From contig JABXGS010000086.1 of assembly GCA_016550425.1 (NCBI GenBank), positions 1 to 27,791 of the forward strand: a stretch of 27,791 bases of DNA, read 5' to 3'. A program made the position numbers and the translations under genes. This stretch comes from an archaeon (GTDB lineage Archaea > Asgardarchaeota > Hermodarchaeia > Hermodarchaeales > Hermodarchaeaceae). Shown here one piece after another: positions 6,908 through 15,231 of this stretch (positions are counted from its first letter, which is position 1; the number at the start of each line of letters is the position of its first letter). The notes beneath the pieces are model-generated. The model saw only the letters and a list, made by a program, of their open reading frames with translations, did not search any database and was not told the DNA's origin.

Positions 6908-7960
6908 ATGGACTGGGACGATGCTCTAAGAGAGCAGACTCTCTCAATGCCCCCGTCCCCTCTTCATCGGAGAAAGAAGGTCGAAAGAGTAATGGTTGAA
7001 GAAGCTCCTTTTGTAGAAGAAAAACTACGGGCCAGTCCGCCTGAAACCCCTCAACAAATTACCCGATGCCCTGATTGCAGTGGGCAGGAGGTAATCCGCG
7101 ATACTACTCGTGGAGAAATAATCTGTCGAAATTGTGGACTTGTACTTGACGCCCATATGGTCGATCAAGGGCCTGAATGGCGTGCTTTTACCTCGGAAGA
7201 ACGTGACAAACGCAGCCGAGTGGGAAGCCCTATGACCTACACGGTACATGATAAGGGCCTTAGCACCATGATTGACTGGCGAAATCGCGACGCCTATGGA
7301 AAGAAATTAGCACCTAGCCGACGAGCACAGATTTACCGGCTCCGAAAATGGCAAATCCGAACCCGGGTACATTCAAGCATAGATCGAAATCTTGCTTATG
7401 CAATGAGTGAACTAGACCGGTTAACCAGCCAACTTGGCGTCCCTCGACCAGTCAAAGAAGCAGCAGCTATCCTTTATCGTCGTGCCATTGAACATCACCT
7501 AATTAGGGGTCGAAGTATTGAAGCAATGATTGCTTCCTGTGTTTACGCAGCTTGTCGGCTCCGCCAGGTCCCACGAACCCTCGATGAAATTGCTCATCAC
7601 AGTCGAATCAGCCGTAAGGAACTAGGGCGTTGTTATCGGCTCCTACTAAGAGAACTTGAAGTGCGAATCCCAATCGCCTCTCCTACTGATTTCATCCCAC
7701 GCTTTGCTCAAGCATTAGAACTAAGTGGAGATGTCCAACACACAGCGGCAGAGATAGTGGATAAAGCCCGTTCCAAAGGAATCACAGCCGGTAAAGATCC
7801 CACCGGTCTTGCAGCGGCTAGTCTTTATATCGCCTCAATTCAAGAGGGCGAACGACGCACTCAACGTGAAATTGCTGAAATAAGCCGAGTTACCGAAGTG
7901 ACCGTACGAAATCGCTATAAAGAACTCGTCCGTGAACTCGGTCTAAAAGTTGAGGTCTGA
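6908..7960 (+). CDS. tfb: Transcription initiation factor B (TFB, TFIIB-like)
   Basis: A 350-residue archaeal TFIIB homologue, which bridges TBP-bound promoter DNA and RNA polymerase. From the ATG at 6908 the order is a 50-residue charged N-terminal tail, a zinc ribbon (C54/C57 and C73/C76, CPDC...CRNC), the B-finger/reader-linker (PEWRAFTSEERDKRSRVGSP) and two cyclin-like core repeats (about 150-240 and 245-345). The second repeat carries the DPTGLAAASLYIAS and helix-turn-helix-like TQREIAEISRVTEVTVRNRYKEL segments. An in-frame TTG five codons earlier (6893) is possible, but the ATG is more likely. The tail before the zinc ribbon is longer than in most archaeal TFBs, where the ribbon is near the N terminus; in this respect it resembles an N-terminal accretion. 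A palindrome-terminator (TCAGATCTGA then T-rich) follows it. Confidence 0.95.
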   Translation: MDWDDALREQTLSMPPSPLHRRKKVERVMVEEAPFVEEKLRASPPETPQQITRCPDCSGQEVIRDTTRGEIICRNCGLVLDAHMVDQGPEWRAFTSEERDKRSRVGSPMTYTVHDKGLSTMIDWRNRDAYGKKLAPSRRAQIYRLRKWQIRTRVHSSIDRNLAYAMSELDRLTSQLGVPRPVKEAAAILYRRAIEHHLIRGRSIEAMIASCVYAACRLRQVPRTLDEIAHHSRISRKELGRCYRLLLRELEVRIPIASPTDFIPRFAQALELSGDVQHTAAEIVDKARSKGITAGKDPTGLAAASLYIASIQEGERRTQREIAEISRVTEVTVRNRYKELVRELGLKVEV

Positions 7961-7969
7961 GCATATCGC

Positions 7970-7995
7970 TCAGATCTGACTCTTCTTTTTTCAAG
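7970..7995 (+). terminator. Palindrome followed by a T-rich run after TFB
   Basis: A perfect 10-base palindrome TCAGATCTGA (7970-7979) is followed by a C/T-rich run with six consecutive Ts (7985-7990). Archaeal termination depends mainly on T-runs, so this is a plausible terminator for TFB. The remaining 7996-8223 spacer shows no gene and only AT-rich sequence that may carry the promoter of the next gene. Confidence 0.45.
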
Positions 7996-8223
7996 AAATT
8001 TACGCCAAATCGGCGATTATGAAACATCAGACTTACGAGTTCCAAGTTCAACTAAAATGGGCATATTAATCCATCGAGAATAATCCGCTAAACACTGAAT
8101 GACCTTAATGATTTTAGTCGCCTTTTTCTGACTGCGCCAAAAGGTAATTCAACTAGAACCACACAATACCCGCTACTTAGTATTTACTACTACAAACGAC
8201 TCCAATGGAGTGTAGGACGACAA

Positions 8224-9963
8224 ATGAAAGAAATGCTCTGGCACAAACATAACTGGCCCAAAGAGGTCAAAAAAACCCTCAAATACCCCGAAGAACCTCT
8301 CTTCGCAATCCTTGATAAAGCAGCTAAAGAAAGCGGTGACAGACCATACACAGTCTACTCCGGCGTCTCTCAAACATTTTCCCAAGTTTTAGAAAGCGCC
8401 AACCGCATTGCGAATTTCCTTCACAGTAAAGGCATCAAAAAAGGTGATCACATCGCCATCTTCATGCCCAATGTCCCTCAATATCCACCAGCCTTTTTCG
8501 GTATTCTCAAAGCAGGCGCAACCGCCGTTACCTGTAATCCTCAGTATAAGGCTCTTGAGCTTAACCATCAACTCAAAGATTCTGGCGCAAAAGCACTATT
8601 TGTCTTTGACCACCCAGTGTTCGTTCCAATAGCCTATGAAGCAATGAAAGGTACTAAATGCACAGACCTCATCGTCTGCAACATCAAACCTTTCCTTCCC
8701 AAAGTCAAAGCGATTCTTGGAGGACTTTTGGGAAAAATTCCTAAGAGTAAAGTCTACAAAGACGAGATTACAACGTTCTATCGCGATATCATGGAAAACT
8801 ACGAACCTAACCCTCCCAAGGTTACAATTAAACCTCAAGACGATCTTGCCCTTATCCTTTACACTGGAGGAACAACCGGCGTTCCCAAGGGTGCCATGCT
8901 CACACATCATAACCTCTATGCTAATGTACTTCAATACGATGAATGGGTAAAACTCGAACCCAAAGGAGGTGGCGAAGCTAGACCACTTGATTGCGGTAAC
9001 GAGGTCTACATAGGTGCCCTTCCTTGGTATCACAGCTATGGACTTACTCTCACCATGATCGCTGCGGTTTACCACCAAAGTGCCTGTGTCTGTATACCTG
9101 ACCCCCGCGCCGGTAAACCTCCCCTTTCGGAACTGCTCAAAGAAACCCAAGATAACAAAGGTACGCTCCTCCACGCTGTTCCCACGCTCTATGCAGGAAT
9201 GGCCTACCATCCCAATATCAGCAAGTATGATCTTAGCAGTCTCAAAGCTTGCGGTTCTGGTGCTGCACCCCTACCACCCGCAACTGCCAAGGCGTTCGAA
9301 GCGGCCTCCGGTGCTGTTCTGTTCGAGGGTTATGGTCTAACGGAGACCTCTCCACTCGCTAGTGCCGATCCCTCTCGATTAAGCACCCGCAAATTCGGAT
9401 CCGTCGGCTTCCCTATATCTGATACAGTAATTAAAATCTTAGACATCGAAACTGGCAAAAAAGAAAAGAAAATCGGTGAAGACGGTGAAGTTGCCATTTC
9501 AGGACCACAGGTCATGAAAGGTTATTGGGAGAAACCTGACGCTACGAAAGACGTGATGCGCACTATAGATGGTGAACGCTTCTTCCTTACAGGTGACATC
9601 GGACATTTCGACAAAGAAGGTTATCTCCATATCACTGACCGTAAGAAAGACATGATTAACGTTTCTGGCTTCAAAGCATATCCTGCTGAGATAGAAGAGG
9701 TGTTGACTGAAAATCCAAAGATTCAGATGGCGGCTGTGATTGGCATACCGCGTGAGGATGACCCGACGAATGAGACAGTGAAGGCCTATATCGTTTTAGC
9801 CCCTGGCCAAACAGCAACTGCAGAGGAGATTATGGCATGGGCAAAGGAACGCATGGCTGGGTATAAGCGACCCAGGGTTATCGAGTTTCGTGACTCACTG
9901 CCAACATCTTCCGTGGGTAAAGTCCTCCGACGTGTTCTTCGTAACGAAGAATTAAACAAATAG
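8224..9963 (+). CDS. Long-chain fatty acid/acyl-CoA synthetase family (AMP-forming)
   Basis: A 579-residue ANL-superfamily adenylate-forming enzyme. It activates a carboxylic acid with ATP to an acyl-adenylate and then to acyl-CoA. Motifs appear in the expected order: phosphate-binding loop YTGGTTGVPKGAML (about 212-225), the PWYHSYGLT segment, YGLTETSP (about 368-375), TGDIGHFDKEGYLHITDRKKD (about 455-475) with the conserved aspartate and hinge, and SSVGKVLRRVLR near the C terminus with the catalytic lysine. A FadD-like long-chain substrate is likely from overall resemblance, but medium-chain or aryl acids cannot be excluded. Codon choice shifts near 9690: upstream uses mostly GAA, AAA and C-ending codons, while the last 90 codons favour GAG and AAG. 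It is monocistronic, bounded by spacers of 263 and 50 bp. Confidence 0.9.
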   Translation: MKEMLWHKHNWPKEVKKTLKYPEEPLFAILDKAAKESGDRPYTVYSGVSQTFSQVLESANRIANFLHSKGIKKGDHIAIFMPNVPQYPPAFFGILKAGATAVTCNPQYKALELNHQLKDSGAKALFVFDHPVFVPIAYEAMKGTKCTDLIVCNIKPFLPKVKAILGGLLGKIPKSKVYKDEITTFYRDIMENYEPNPPKVTIKPQDDLALILYTGGTTGVPKGAMLTHHNLYANVLQYDEWVKLEPKGGGEARPLDCGNEVYIGALPWYHSYGLTLTMIAAVYHQSACVCIPDPRAGKPPLSELLKETQDNKGTLLHAVPTLYAGMAYHPNISKYDLSSLKACGSGAAPLPPATAKAFEAASGAVLFEGYGLTETSPLASADPSRLSTRKFGSVGFPISDTVIKILDIETGKKEKKIGEDGEVAISGPQVMKGYWEKPDATKDVMRTIDGERFFLTGDIGHFDKEGYLHITDRKKDMINVSGFKAYPAEIEEVLTENPKIQMAAVIGIPREDDPTNETVKAYIVLAPGQTATAEEIMAWAKERMAGYKRPRVIEFRDSLPTSSVGKVLRRVLRNEELNK

Positions 9964-9973
9964 ACATTATGAG

Positions 9974-10013
9974 GAACTCTCCCGATTGCGGGGAGGGTTT
10001 CCTTCTTCCTTTT
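9974..10013 (+). terminator. GC hairpin with T-run between convergent genes
   Basis: CTCTCCCGATTGCGGGGAGG (about 9974-9993) can fold with CTCCC pairing with GGGAG, and the following stretch is T-rich (TTTCCTTCTTCCTTTTTTAT). It lies between the stops of the acyl-CoA synthetase gene and the convergent Fe-S protein gene and could terminate the former. Confidence 0.5.
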
Positions 10014-11141
10014 TTATACAATCTGATTTGTTGAACTGGCTCTCCGTTGTAATCGTTTTTCACCAATTTCGCGGTAAAGCTCAAAGGCATTCGCAGGTGG
10101 AACTGCCACTTCAGATTCATCTTTTCGTTTCAAACTCAAAGCTTCTGAGGGGCAGGTGGTGACGCATAACCCACATCCAATACAGTAATTCAAGTCAATT
10201 TGTGCTACACCGTTTTCCATAGAAATTGCATCCATCTGACAGCGATCTAAGCATGTTTCGCACCCTGAACAGCTATCAACATCGACTTCCGTATAATAAT
10301 TGCTGGCAACAAGTTTTGCTGGGTGGGGCAGTTTCTTCAGGTTGGCCAAAATTTCACAATGACAGCCACAGCAGTTGCAAATCACAAAGCCCTTTTGATC
10401 ATTACTTGGACTACACACTAAGCCGGCGTCATGTGCTAGGTCAAGTATTTTGAGAGCTTCATCTACCGAGATTTCGCGTCCGTATCCATTTTCAATATAA
10501 TAGTAAGCGCCGGTTGAAAAGATCATGCAAACTTCTTCCGGTTTATCACATTTCTCGCCTAAAGCCTCTTTTTGGCGCTTACAGATACAGGGTGCAACCG
10601 CGATTTTACTTTGTTTTTTAACAATCTCTCGGGCGTCTTCATGGGGGAGAACACCCATTGAAGGTGAGAGACTTGCAACTACTGGTATTACTCGGAGTTG
10701 TGGAGGATCAGCGGAAGCAATTAGCTCATCTCGCAACCCCTCCTCCATATACTGTTCTAAATCCTCTGCCAGTTCCTTGGTCATATTGTTGACTTGATGC
10801 TCGTAGATACCAACCGCAAACCATTCGGCACGATATTGTGTAATTCCTGCTTTGTGTGAGCGGAAAATTAGACCCTTATCAGCCAAACGCTCCAATAACG
10901 GTGTGATTTCCTTGGGATTTTGATTGGTCCTTTGAGCAATTTGTTCAATGGTTTCGGGAATGTATGTCAGGTGCATCGCCATTTCAGCTTCTTCTTCAGT
11001 AAAAAGTCGTTTAAGAATGCGAATTTCTACTCCTGACTTGGTTTTGGGAAACCCAACAGGAAGATCATTGAGGTGTTCTCGCAATTTTTCATACACGTCT
11101 TCAGCTATCATTGTCCTATACCCCGGGATTACTTTGGTCAA
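10014..11141 (-). CDS. Fe-S protein: winged-helix-like N terminus, Cys-rich middle, 2x[4Fe-4S] C terminus
   Basis: A 375-residue cytoplasmic iron-sulfur protein. Residues about 40-105 look like a winged helix (ETIEQIAQRTNQNPKEITPLLERLADKGLIF). The middle holds unusual cysteine groups: C185/C187, C198, C205 and then C255, C257, C258, C260 and C262 in CNCCGCHC. The C terminus has two classical [4Fe-4S] motifs (C291/C294/C297/C301 and C320/C323/C326/C330). Related proteins are common in anaerobic archaea and are usually annotated only as 4Fe-4S proteins. The combination suggests an electron-transfer protein with an extra cluster-binding module. The winged helix could bind DNA or be a structural relic. 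No catalytic partner is adjacent. A TATA-like element lies upstream at about 11207-11216. Confidence 0.8.
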   Translation of the reverse strand: MTKVIPGYRTMIAEDVYEKLREHLNDLPVGFPKTKSGVEIRILKRLFTEEEAEMAMHLTYIPETIEQIAQRTNQNPKEITPLLERLADKGLIFRSHKAGITQYRAEWFAVGIYEHQVNNMTKELAEDLEQYMEEGLRDELIASADPPQLRVIPVVASLSPSMGVLPHEDAREIVKKQSKIAVAPCICKRQKEALGEKCDKPEEVCMIFSTGAYYYIENGYGREISVDEALKILDLAHDAGLVCSPSNDQKGFVICNCCGCHCEILANLKKLPHPAKLVASNYYTEVDVDSCSGCETCLDRCQMDAISMENGVAQIDLNYCIGCGLCVTTCPSEALSLKRKDESEVAVPPANAFELYREIGEKRLQRRASSTNQIV

Positions 11142-11206
11142 GCCTTTCTTTGCTTTAGTCCTTAAGGTTCTCGTTTATGCAGTTTGTGTTCAATTAACGT
11201 CAACCT

Positions 11207-11216
11207 TTGTATAACT
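11207..11216 (-). promoter_or_regulatory. Possible TATA box of the Fe-S protein gene
   Basis: On the minus strand GTTATACAAAG lies about 65-75 bases upstream of the ATG at 11141. The position and AT-rich core fit an archaeal promoter with a leader of about 45 bases. The call rests on sequence inspection only. Confidence 0.3.
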
Positions 11217-11249
11217 TTGGGTTTTTTAGAGCTCGGTAACTTGACTGGC

Positions 11250-11843
11250 TTAGAGCTTATGGCCACAATGACTACAATGATTCGAACCTGGCTCAATTAC
11301 TGATCCGCAGTTTTCACAATATTGCATCGATGATTTTCCAGGAATGTATTGGACTTCACGGGTCTTTGGCTTTGTACTTACAAGTGCATCTTGTTTCTCT
11401 ATGAGTGTTGGGAAGTGCCGAAGGTACAATCCGGCGAAAAGTGTAGCGCCGAGGAGCCCCATGATGATATCACGGACGCCATTCCACCAAAAATTGGAGT
11501 AAACACCAAGCCATGGAAAAAAGATGGAAAGGAATTCTTCATAGATTTCCCAGGCAAATGCTGCTGCAAGCGTGTATAGAATTGCTGGTAGGATTATTAG
11601 GAGCAGCGGCGGGATAAGCGGGAGCGCCTTCTTCCATGATTGTGCTAGATTAAAATTTAGAAGAAAAGCGCAAATTGCTGCTCCAAAGAGAAAGTGGGGA
11701 ATCATATCGAGATAGGAACCTGCACTATACCCACCTGTAAATTGAATCCAAATATGTGCGCTAAATGCTAAAATAAAGAGAATGATTGTGACGAGAATCC
11801 ATGTTCTATCCGTGCGAAGCCAGGACCGTGACGTCATTATCAA
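11250..11843 (-). CDS. Membrane protein with C-terminal zinc ribbon (YjdF/DUF2238-like)
   Basis: A 197-residue protein with about four to five membrane segments: 15-36, 43-65 (DMIPHFLFGAAICAFLL), 73-95 and 125-146 (DIIMGLLGATLFAGLYL). An amphipathic AWEIYEEFLSIFFPWLG lies between. The D-x3-HF-x2-G, WEIYE and D-x2-MGLLGA motifs recall the DUF2238/YjdF family, whose function is unknown. The last 30 residues form a cytosolic zinc ribbon (CENCG...HCSHCGHKL) like those on other small archaeal membrane proteins. There is no operon partner with an obvious link; the gene sits alone between the Fe-S protein and the glycerol-3-phosphate dehydrogenase, all on the same strand with spacers of 75-108 bp. 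Confidence 0.65.
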   Translation of the reverse strand: MIMTSRSWLRTDRTWILVTIILFILAFSAHIWIQFTGGYSAGSYLDMIPHFLFGAAICAFLLNFNLAQSWKKALPLIPPLLLIILPAILYTLAAAFAWEIYEEFLSIFFPWLGVYSNFWWNGVRDIIMGLLGATLFAGLYLRHFPTLIEKQDALVSTKPKTREVQYIPGKSSMQYCENCGSVIEPGSNHCSHCGHKL

Positions 11844-11918
11844 GGAACCCTTGTTTAGGTCCTCGTCTTAGGCTCAAAAAGTTGTGGGGTAAGGAAAAAT
11901 TGAAGTTTTGTGCTTAGA

Positions 11919-13682
11919 TTATAAAGGAACTGGAATCTCTCCTTCAAAAAAGAAGCTGTTCTTTCGAATATTCTCTAAATAGCGCGCAATTTCTGTCTTC
12001 TTAGTTTTGGTAGGCCAGCCTAGGATTGCTGCCATTCGGTTTGCTGCCCTCTTTGCAATCTTGCCCTGGAATTCCGGGCGGACTAACCAACTTATCTCCA
12101 TACGCCGACAAAGAACATCTTCTAAATGAAGCGGCGCTTCATGACGGACTACATAATCTACTTCAGCTTCTATCCAGGGTGCTACTTCAACGGGATATTC
12201 CGGGACATCTAATAACCGATTTCCCCGCTCCGGATGCTTTTCTACTTCACCAAGGATGGTACTTCCACCCCGTCCATATTGTTGATAGAGGTGTCGAAGG
12301 ATAACCGGAGGTAGTTTAGAATTAATTACTTCAGGAAGTGATCCCCATTCCTTTTCTGAGAGGCTGATAGCATAAGCAATTTTGGTGAGGTTTTTCTTTC
12401 CTGAAAATTTAGGTAAATCATGAACTGCTCGTCCTTTTCGAATATGATTAACTACCAGGTCCTCTGCCATTTTGCGGAAAGAGGTTAGTTTCCCTCCAAG
12501 CAGGCTGTAGAGTCCATCATCTCGTTTTAGTACAGTATGATTTCGGGATACATCACTTTCTGCCTTTCCCGTCTCAGCGACTAAAGGGCGAAGACCCGCA
12601 TATGTTCCATGAATGTGTTTGTCATCAATTTTTGCCTTAGGAAACAGAATGCCAAGTGTATTCCGTAGGTAATCTGCGTCCTCACGAGTGCAATAGGTTT
12701 TTGCTGGATCTCCTGAATAATCGGTATCTGTTGTGCCCACAAGCACCCATTCGTTCCGGCGGATCGCAAAGAAGAATCGCCCGTCATCAATTGAATTCAC
12801 AGCGATCGTATCGTTGATAGGGAAATCCTTTCGATGATAAGTTAAGTGAACCCCTTTCGTAGGACGAATTACGTTCTCCTTTGCTTCATCATTTAATCTA
12901 AGAACTTCATCTGCCCAAACCCCTGCCGTATTGACAACTACCTTTCCTCTCACACGAAACTTCGAAGCGTTGGGGTCATTAACGTCAATTGCATCAACAC
13001 CATTTATCAGTCCCTCAGAATCGTGGGAAATTCCAACAACGCGGATATAATTCATTGGGAGGGTATTCTTCGTCCATACTGCTTCTTTGAGGGTTTCAAT
13101 AACTAAACGTGCATCGTCGATGTTCGAATCAAACCAAGTGATTGCACCTTTTAGACGCGAAGTTTCTAATAGAGGTTCAAGTGCCTTGATTTTTTCCACA
13201 TCTTTAATGCCCTTTCCTCTCTTGTAATTTCTAAAACCGCTAAGTAAATCATACAAAAAGGCACCTAATCTGATGGTCCAATATCCCCAACTTTTCTCTA
13301 ATTCTTGGTCATCCACTTTCCCTGCAGAAAATATGGGATACAGAAAACGGGTTGGTTGGGTCAGGTGCGGTAATCCTTTATCCCGAAGCCAGTTCCGTTC
13401 GGTGGTCGCTTCTCGGACTAAACCAAACTCTTTCTGTCCAATATATCTGAAACCACCGTGTGCTAGTTTCGTCGATCGACTGGATGTGCCAAATGCAAAG
13501 TCCCTCTGTTCAAGGACAGCAACCTTTAATCCTCGATACGCTGCTTCCAAAGCAACTCCAGCACCACTGATGCCACCCCCAATAATCAGAATATCCCAAA
13601 TGGTGTCCTTGAGGTGTTGAAGGTGTTCTTGCCGATTTATTTGGCAGAAATCAATGGTCTGAATTAATGATGACAGCATCAA
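11919..13682 (-). CDS. glpA: FAD-dependent glycerol-3-phosphate dehydrogenase
   Basis: A 587-residue GlpA/GlpD-type flavoprotein that oxidises sn-glycerol-3-phosphate to dihydroxyacetone phosphate and passes electrons to a membrane or protein acceptor. The FAD-binding fingerprint IIGGGISGAGVALEAAYRG is at 33-51, followed by the family signature FAFGTSSRSTKLAHGGFRY (about 62-80). Also seen are GAITWFDSNIDDARLVIET (about 184-200), VVNTAGVWAD, the TDTDYSGDP active-site region and GLRPLVAE. The C-terminal helical domain (about 430-570) is present. Length fits GlpA/GlpD with an intact C terminus but without GlpA's Cys-rich extension. The start is uncertain by up to about 25 residues because several methionines and non-conserved residues precede the core. 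No glycerol kinase or GlpB/C partner is in the window. Confidence 0.92.
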   Translation of the reverse strand: MMLSSLIQTIDFCQINRQEHLQHLKDTIWDILIIGGGISGAGVALEAAYRGLKVAVLEQRDFAFGTSSRSTKLAHGGFRYIGQKEFGLVREATTERNWLRDKGLPHLTQPTRFLYPIFSAGKVDDQELEKSWGYWTIRLGAFLYDLLSGFRNYKRGKGIKDVEKIKALEPLLETSRLKGAITWFDSNIDDARLVIETLKEAVWTKNTLPMNYIRVVGISHDSEGLINGVDAIDVNDPNASKFRVRGKVVVNTAGVWADEVLRLNDEAKENVIRPTKGVHLTYHRKDFPINDTIAVNSIDDGRFFFAIRRNEWVLVGTTDTDYSGDPAKTYCTREDADYLRNTLGILFPKAKIDDKHIHGTYAGLRPLVAETGKAESDVSRNHTVLKRDDGLYSLLGGKLTSFRKMAEDLVVNHIRKGRAVHDLPKFSGKKNLTKIAYAISLSEKEWGSLPEVINSKLPPVILRHLYQQYGRGGSTILGEVEKHPERGNRLLDVPEYPVEVAPWIEAEVDYVVRHEAPLHLEDVLCRRMEISWLVRPEFQGKIAKRAANRMAAILGWPTKTKKTEIARYLENIRKNSFFFEGEIPVPL

Positions 13683-13840
13683 AGTATACCCAATGAAACT
13701 GCCGCATCTCTCTTATTCAGCTTTACCCAGCAACAAAATTCCGATAAAATCTCTTCTCAAATCAGTTGTGAACACAATACTTTAGTAACGTGGTGCAAGG
13801 AGGAACTTTGAACCCGCTCGGATAAATCGGGAATCGTGTA

Positions 13841-13845
13841 GAGGT
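13841..13845 (+). promoter_or_regulatory. Shine-Dalgarno site supporting a TTG start for the longin protein
   Basis: GAGGT at 13841-13845 is 9 bases before the TTG at 13855 and 15 bases before an in-frame GTG at 13861. The spacing favours the TTG start. The preceding spacer from 13683 shows nothing else recognisable. Confidence 0.5.
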
Positions 13846-13854
13846 CCTAGGGTA

Positions 13855-14676
13855 TTGACTGTGCATAGCTTCTATGTCGTCGGATTACGAGAAGGCTTTC
13901 CACTCTATAGCAGAAAGTGGTCACAGTCCGACGTTGACAGTGCCCTCCTCTCTGGATTCCTAGCAAGCATGGAACATATGGCACAACAAGTTGCTGCTCA
14001 ACATGTCAACGTTGTCAATATGAAGGATCGCCGATTCTTCTTTCAAATTGACGAAAAAAATGGTCTCCTCCTCGTCTTTATAACCGATGTAAGTGAAAGC
14101 ACTTCACGGTTCCGTAAATATCTCGGCATTCTTAACAAAAAATTCGTGAAAATGTTCCAGAAACAACTCAACGAGCTGCATAAAGACGGTACCACGAATA
14201 CGACTCTTTTCAAAAGTTTTGATGAGTTTATCGACGATCTTGTTCTCACTTGGTGGATGGGAGAAACAACCGTTTCGGCTGCCAAGGTAATGGATGTCTT
14301 CGAAGTCTTCATCCTCTTTTACAACACCATTCTTCAGCAATTCCTTACCGATGTCTCGCGTCGCACTTATAGCAATGAAATCCAACAAATCTTCAGCACT
14401 AACATGAAAAAAATCCCAGAGCTCGTCGGCATCTACATCGATAAAACTGGCGTGGTCACCTACGACTCCATTGATCCCCAACAAATCAACTACACCAAAT
14501 TCCGAAACGTTCTTTTTGATATCTTCCATGAGTTAATGTTACTTACCCGCAAAACTATGCCCAAACAAACCTACCACTCCCTGGTCTTTGAATACATCAG
14601 CCCACTCATCAACACCGAACAGGACCGTCTTAGAACCTACTCCCTAACCGAAAAAATCGTGATGGAAATACTATGA
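13855..14676 (+). CDS. Longin-like domain protein coupled to a small GTPase
   Basis: A 273-residue protein. Residues 2-105 resemble a longin domain: a first strand (HSFYVVGLREGFPLYSRKW), a hydrophobic helix (ALLSGFLASMEHMAQQV), then strands (NVVNMKDRRFFFQIDEKNGLLLVFITD) and a second helix (SRFRKYLGILNKKFVKMF). Longin domains form eukaryotic GTPase regulators such as Mon1-Ccz1 and SRX, and are widespread in Asgard archaea. Residues about 120-273 form a second, mostly helical region with a strand pair near 200 (LVGIYIDKTGVVTYDS), which I do not recognise; it may be another roadblock/longin-related module. The gene ends in an ATGA overlap with the GTPase gene, so the two products are probably made together. 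A GEF, GAP or effector role is inference from context. Confidence 0.65.
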   Translation: MTVHSFYVVGLREGFPLYSRKWSQSDVDSALLSGFLASMEHMAQQVAAQHVNVVNMKDRRFFFQIDEKNGLLLVFITDVSESTSRFRKYLGILNKKFVKMFQKQLNELHKDGTTNTTLFKSFDEFIDDLVLTWWMGETTVSAAKVMDVFEVFILFYNTILQQFLTDVSRRTYSNEIQQIFSTNMKKIPELVGIYIDKTGVVTYDSIDPQQINYTKFRNVLFDIFHELMLLTRKTMPKQTYHSLVFEYISPLINTEQDRLRTYSLTEKIVMEIL

Positions 14677-15227
14677 GCACTCCAACCGAAAGCACCACCC
14701 AACCAATCGTCACAAAACGTCCCTACACCCACATCGCCAAAGCCGTCGTCGTCGGCGACGCTGCAGTAGGCAAAACCAGTCTCCTCGTCCGCTATGTAAA
14801 AGGAATATTCAATCCGACATACATTTTGACAATAGGAGTAGCATTTCACGTTAAAGATATTGTTGTAGGGGAGAATGTATTGCGCATGCAGGTGTGGGAC
14901 ACCGGTGGTCAAGAGCGGTTTGGTCCTATTCGCCAGTTGTATTATCGAGGGGCAAAGGGGGTTCTTCTTGTTTATGATCAATCGAATGTGGAGTCTTTTA
15001 ACCGAGTTGAGTATTGGCTTAATGAGGTTAAACGGGCTTGTGGAGATGTTCCCAAAGTTCTTGTGGCGAATAAATCCGATCTTAAAGCAAAAGTGGCACT
15101 TGGGGATGGGAGGGTGAAAGCGGAAGCACATTCGATGGTATTTGTCGAGACTAGTGCGAAGGAAGATACGAATGTGGATTTCGCCTTCTCGGAGTTATCT
15201 AGGCTGATTCTAAATCAAACTAGTTAG
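14673..15227 (+). CDS. Ras/Rab-like small GTPase
   Basis: A 184-residue small GTPase with all G motifs. These are the P-loop GDAAVGKTS (28-36), switch I threonine T53 in LTIG, switch II WDTGGQERF (75-83, with the catalytic-type Q80), NKSD (123-126) and TSAK (160-163). The WDTxGQE signature and overall length match the eukaryotic-like Ras/Rab/Arf group found in Asgard archaea. There is no C-terminal prenylation cysteine (it ends LILNQTS) and no N-terminal glycine, so membrane attachment must be indirect. It overlaps the longin gene by four bases (ATGA). Codon use changes sharply at about 14812: the first 46 codons are C-rich (GTC, CTC, ATC), while the rest use GTT, GTG, CTT and GAG. This hints at gene conversion between paralogues. 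Confidence 0.93.
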   Translation: MSTPTESTTQPIVTKRPYTHIAKAVVVGDAAVGKTSLLVRYVKGIFNPTYILTIGVAFHVKDIVVGENVLRMQVWDTGGQERFGPIRQLYYRGAKGVLLVYDQSNVESFNRVEYWLNEVKRACGDVPKVLVANKSDLKAKVALGDGRVKAEAHSMVFVETSAKEDTNVDFAFSELSRLILNQTS

Positions 15228-15231
15228 TTCC

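Noticed and set aside
7996..8223. Spacer with ATGATT and CTGA boxes, considered as an sRNA
   Set aside because: The C-like box is poor, no second box pair at proper spacing, and no closing stem.
8596..9210. A 204-residue minus-strand frame inside the acyl-CoA synthetase gene
   Set aside because: Antisense to conserved adenylation motifs; its length reflects strand composition, not coding.
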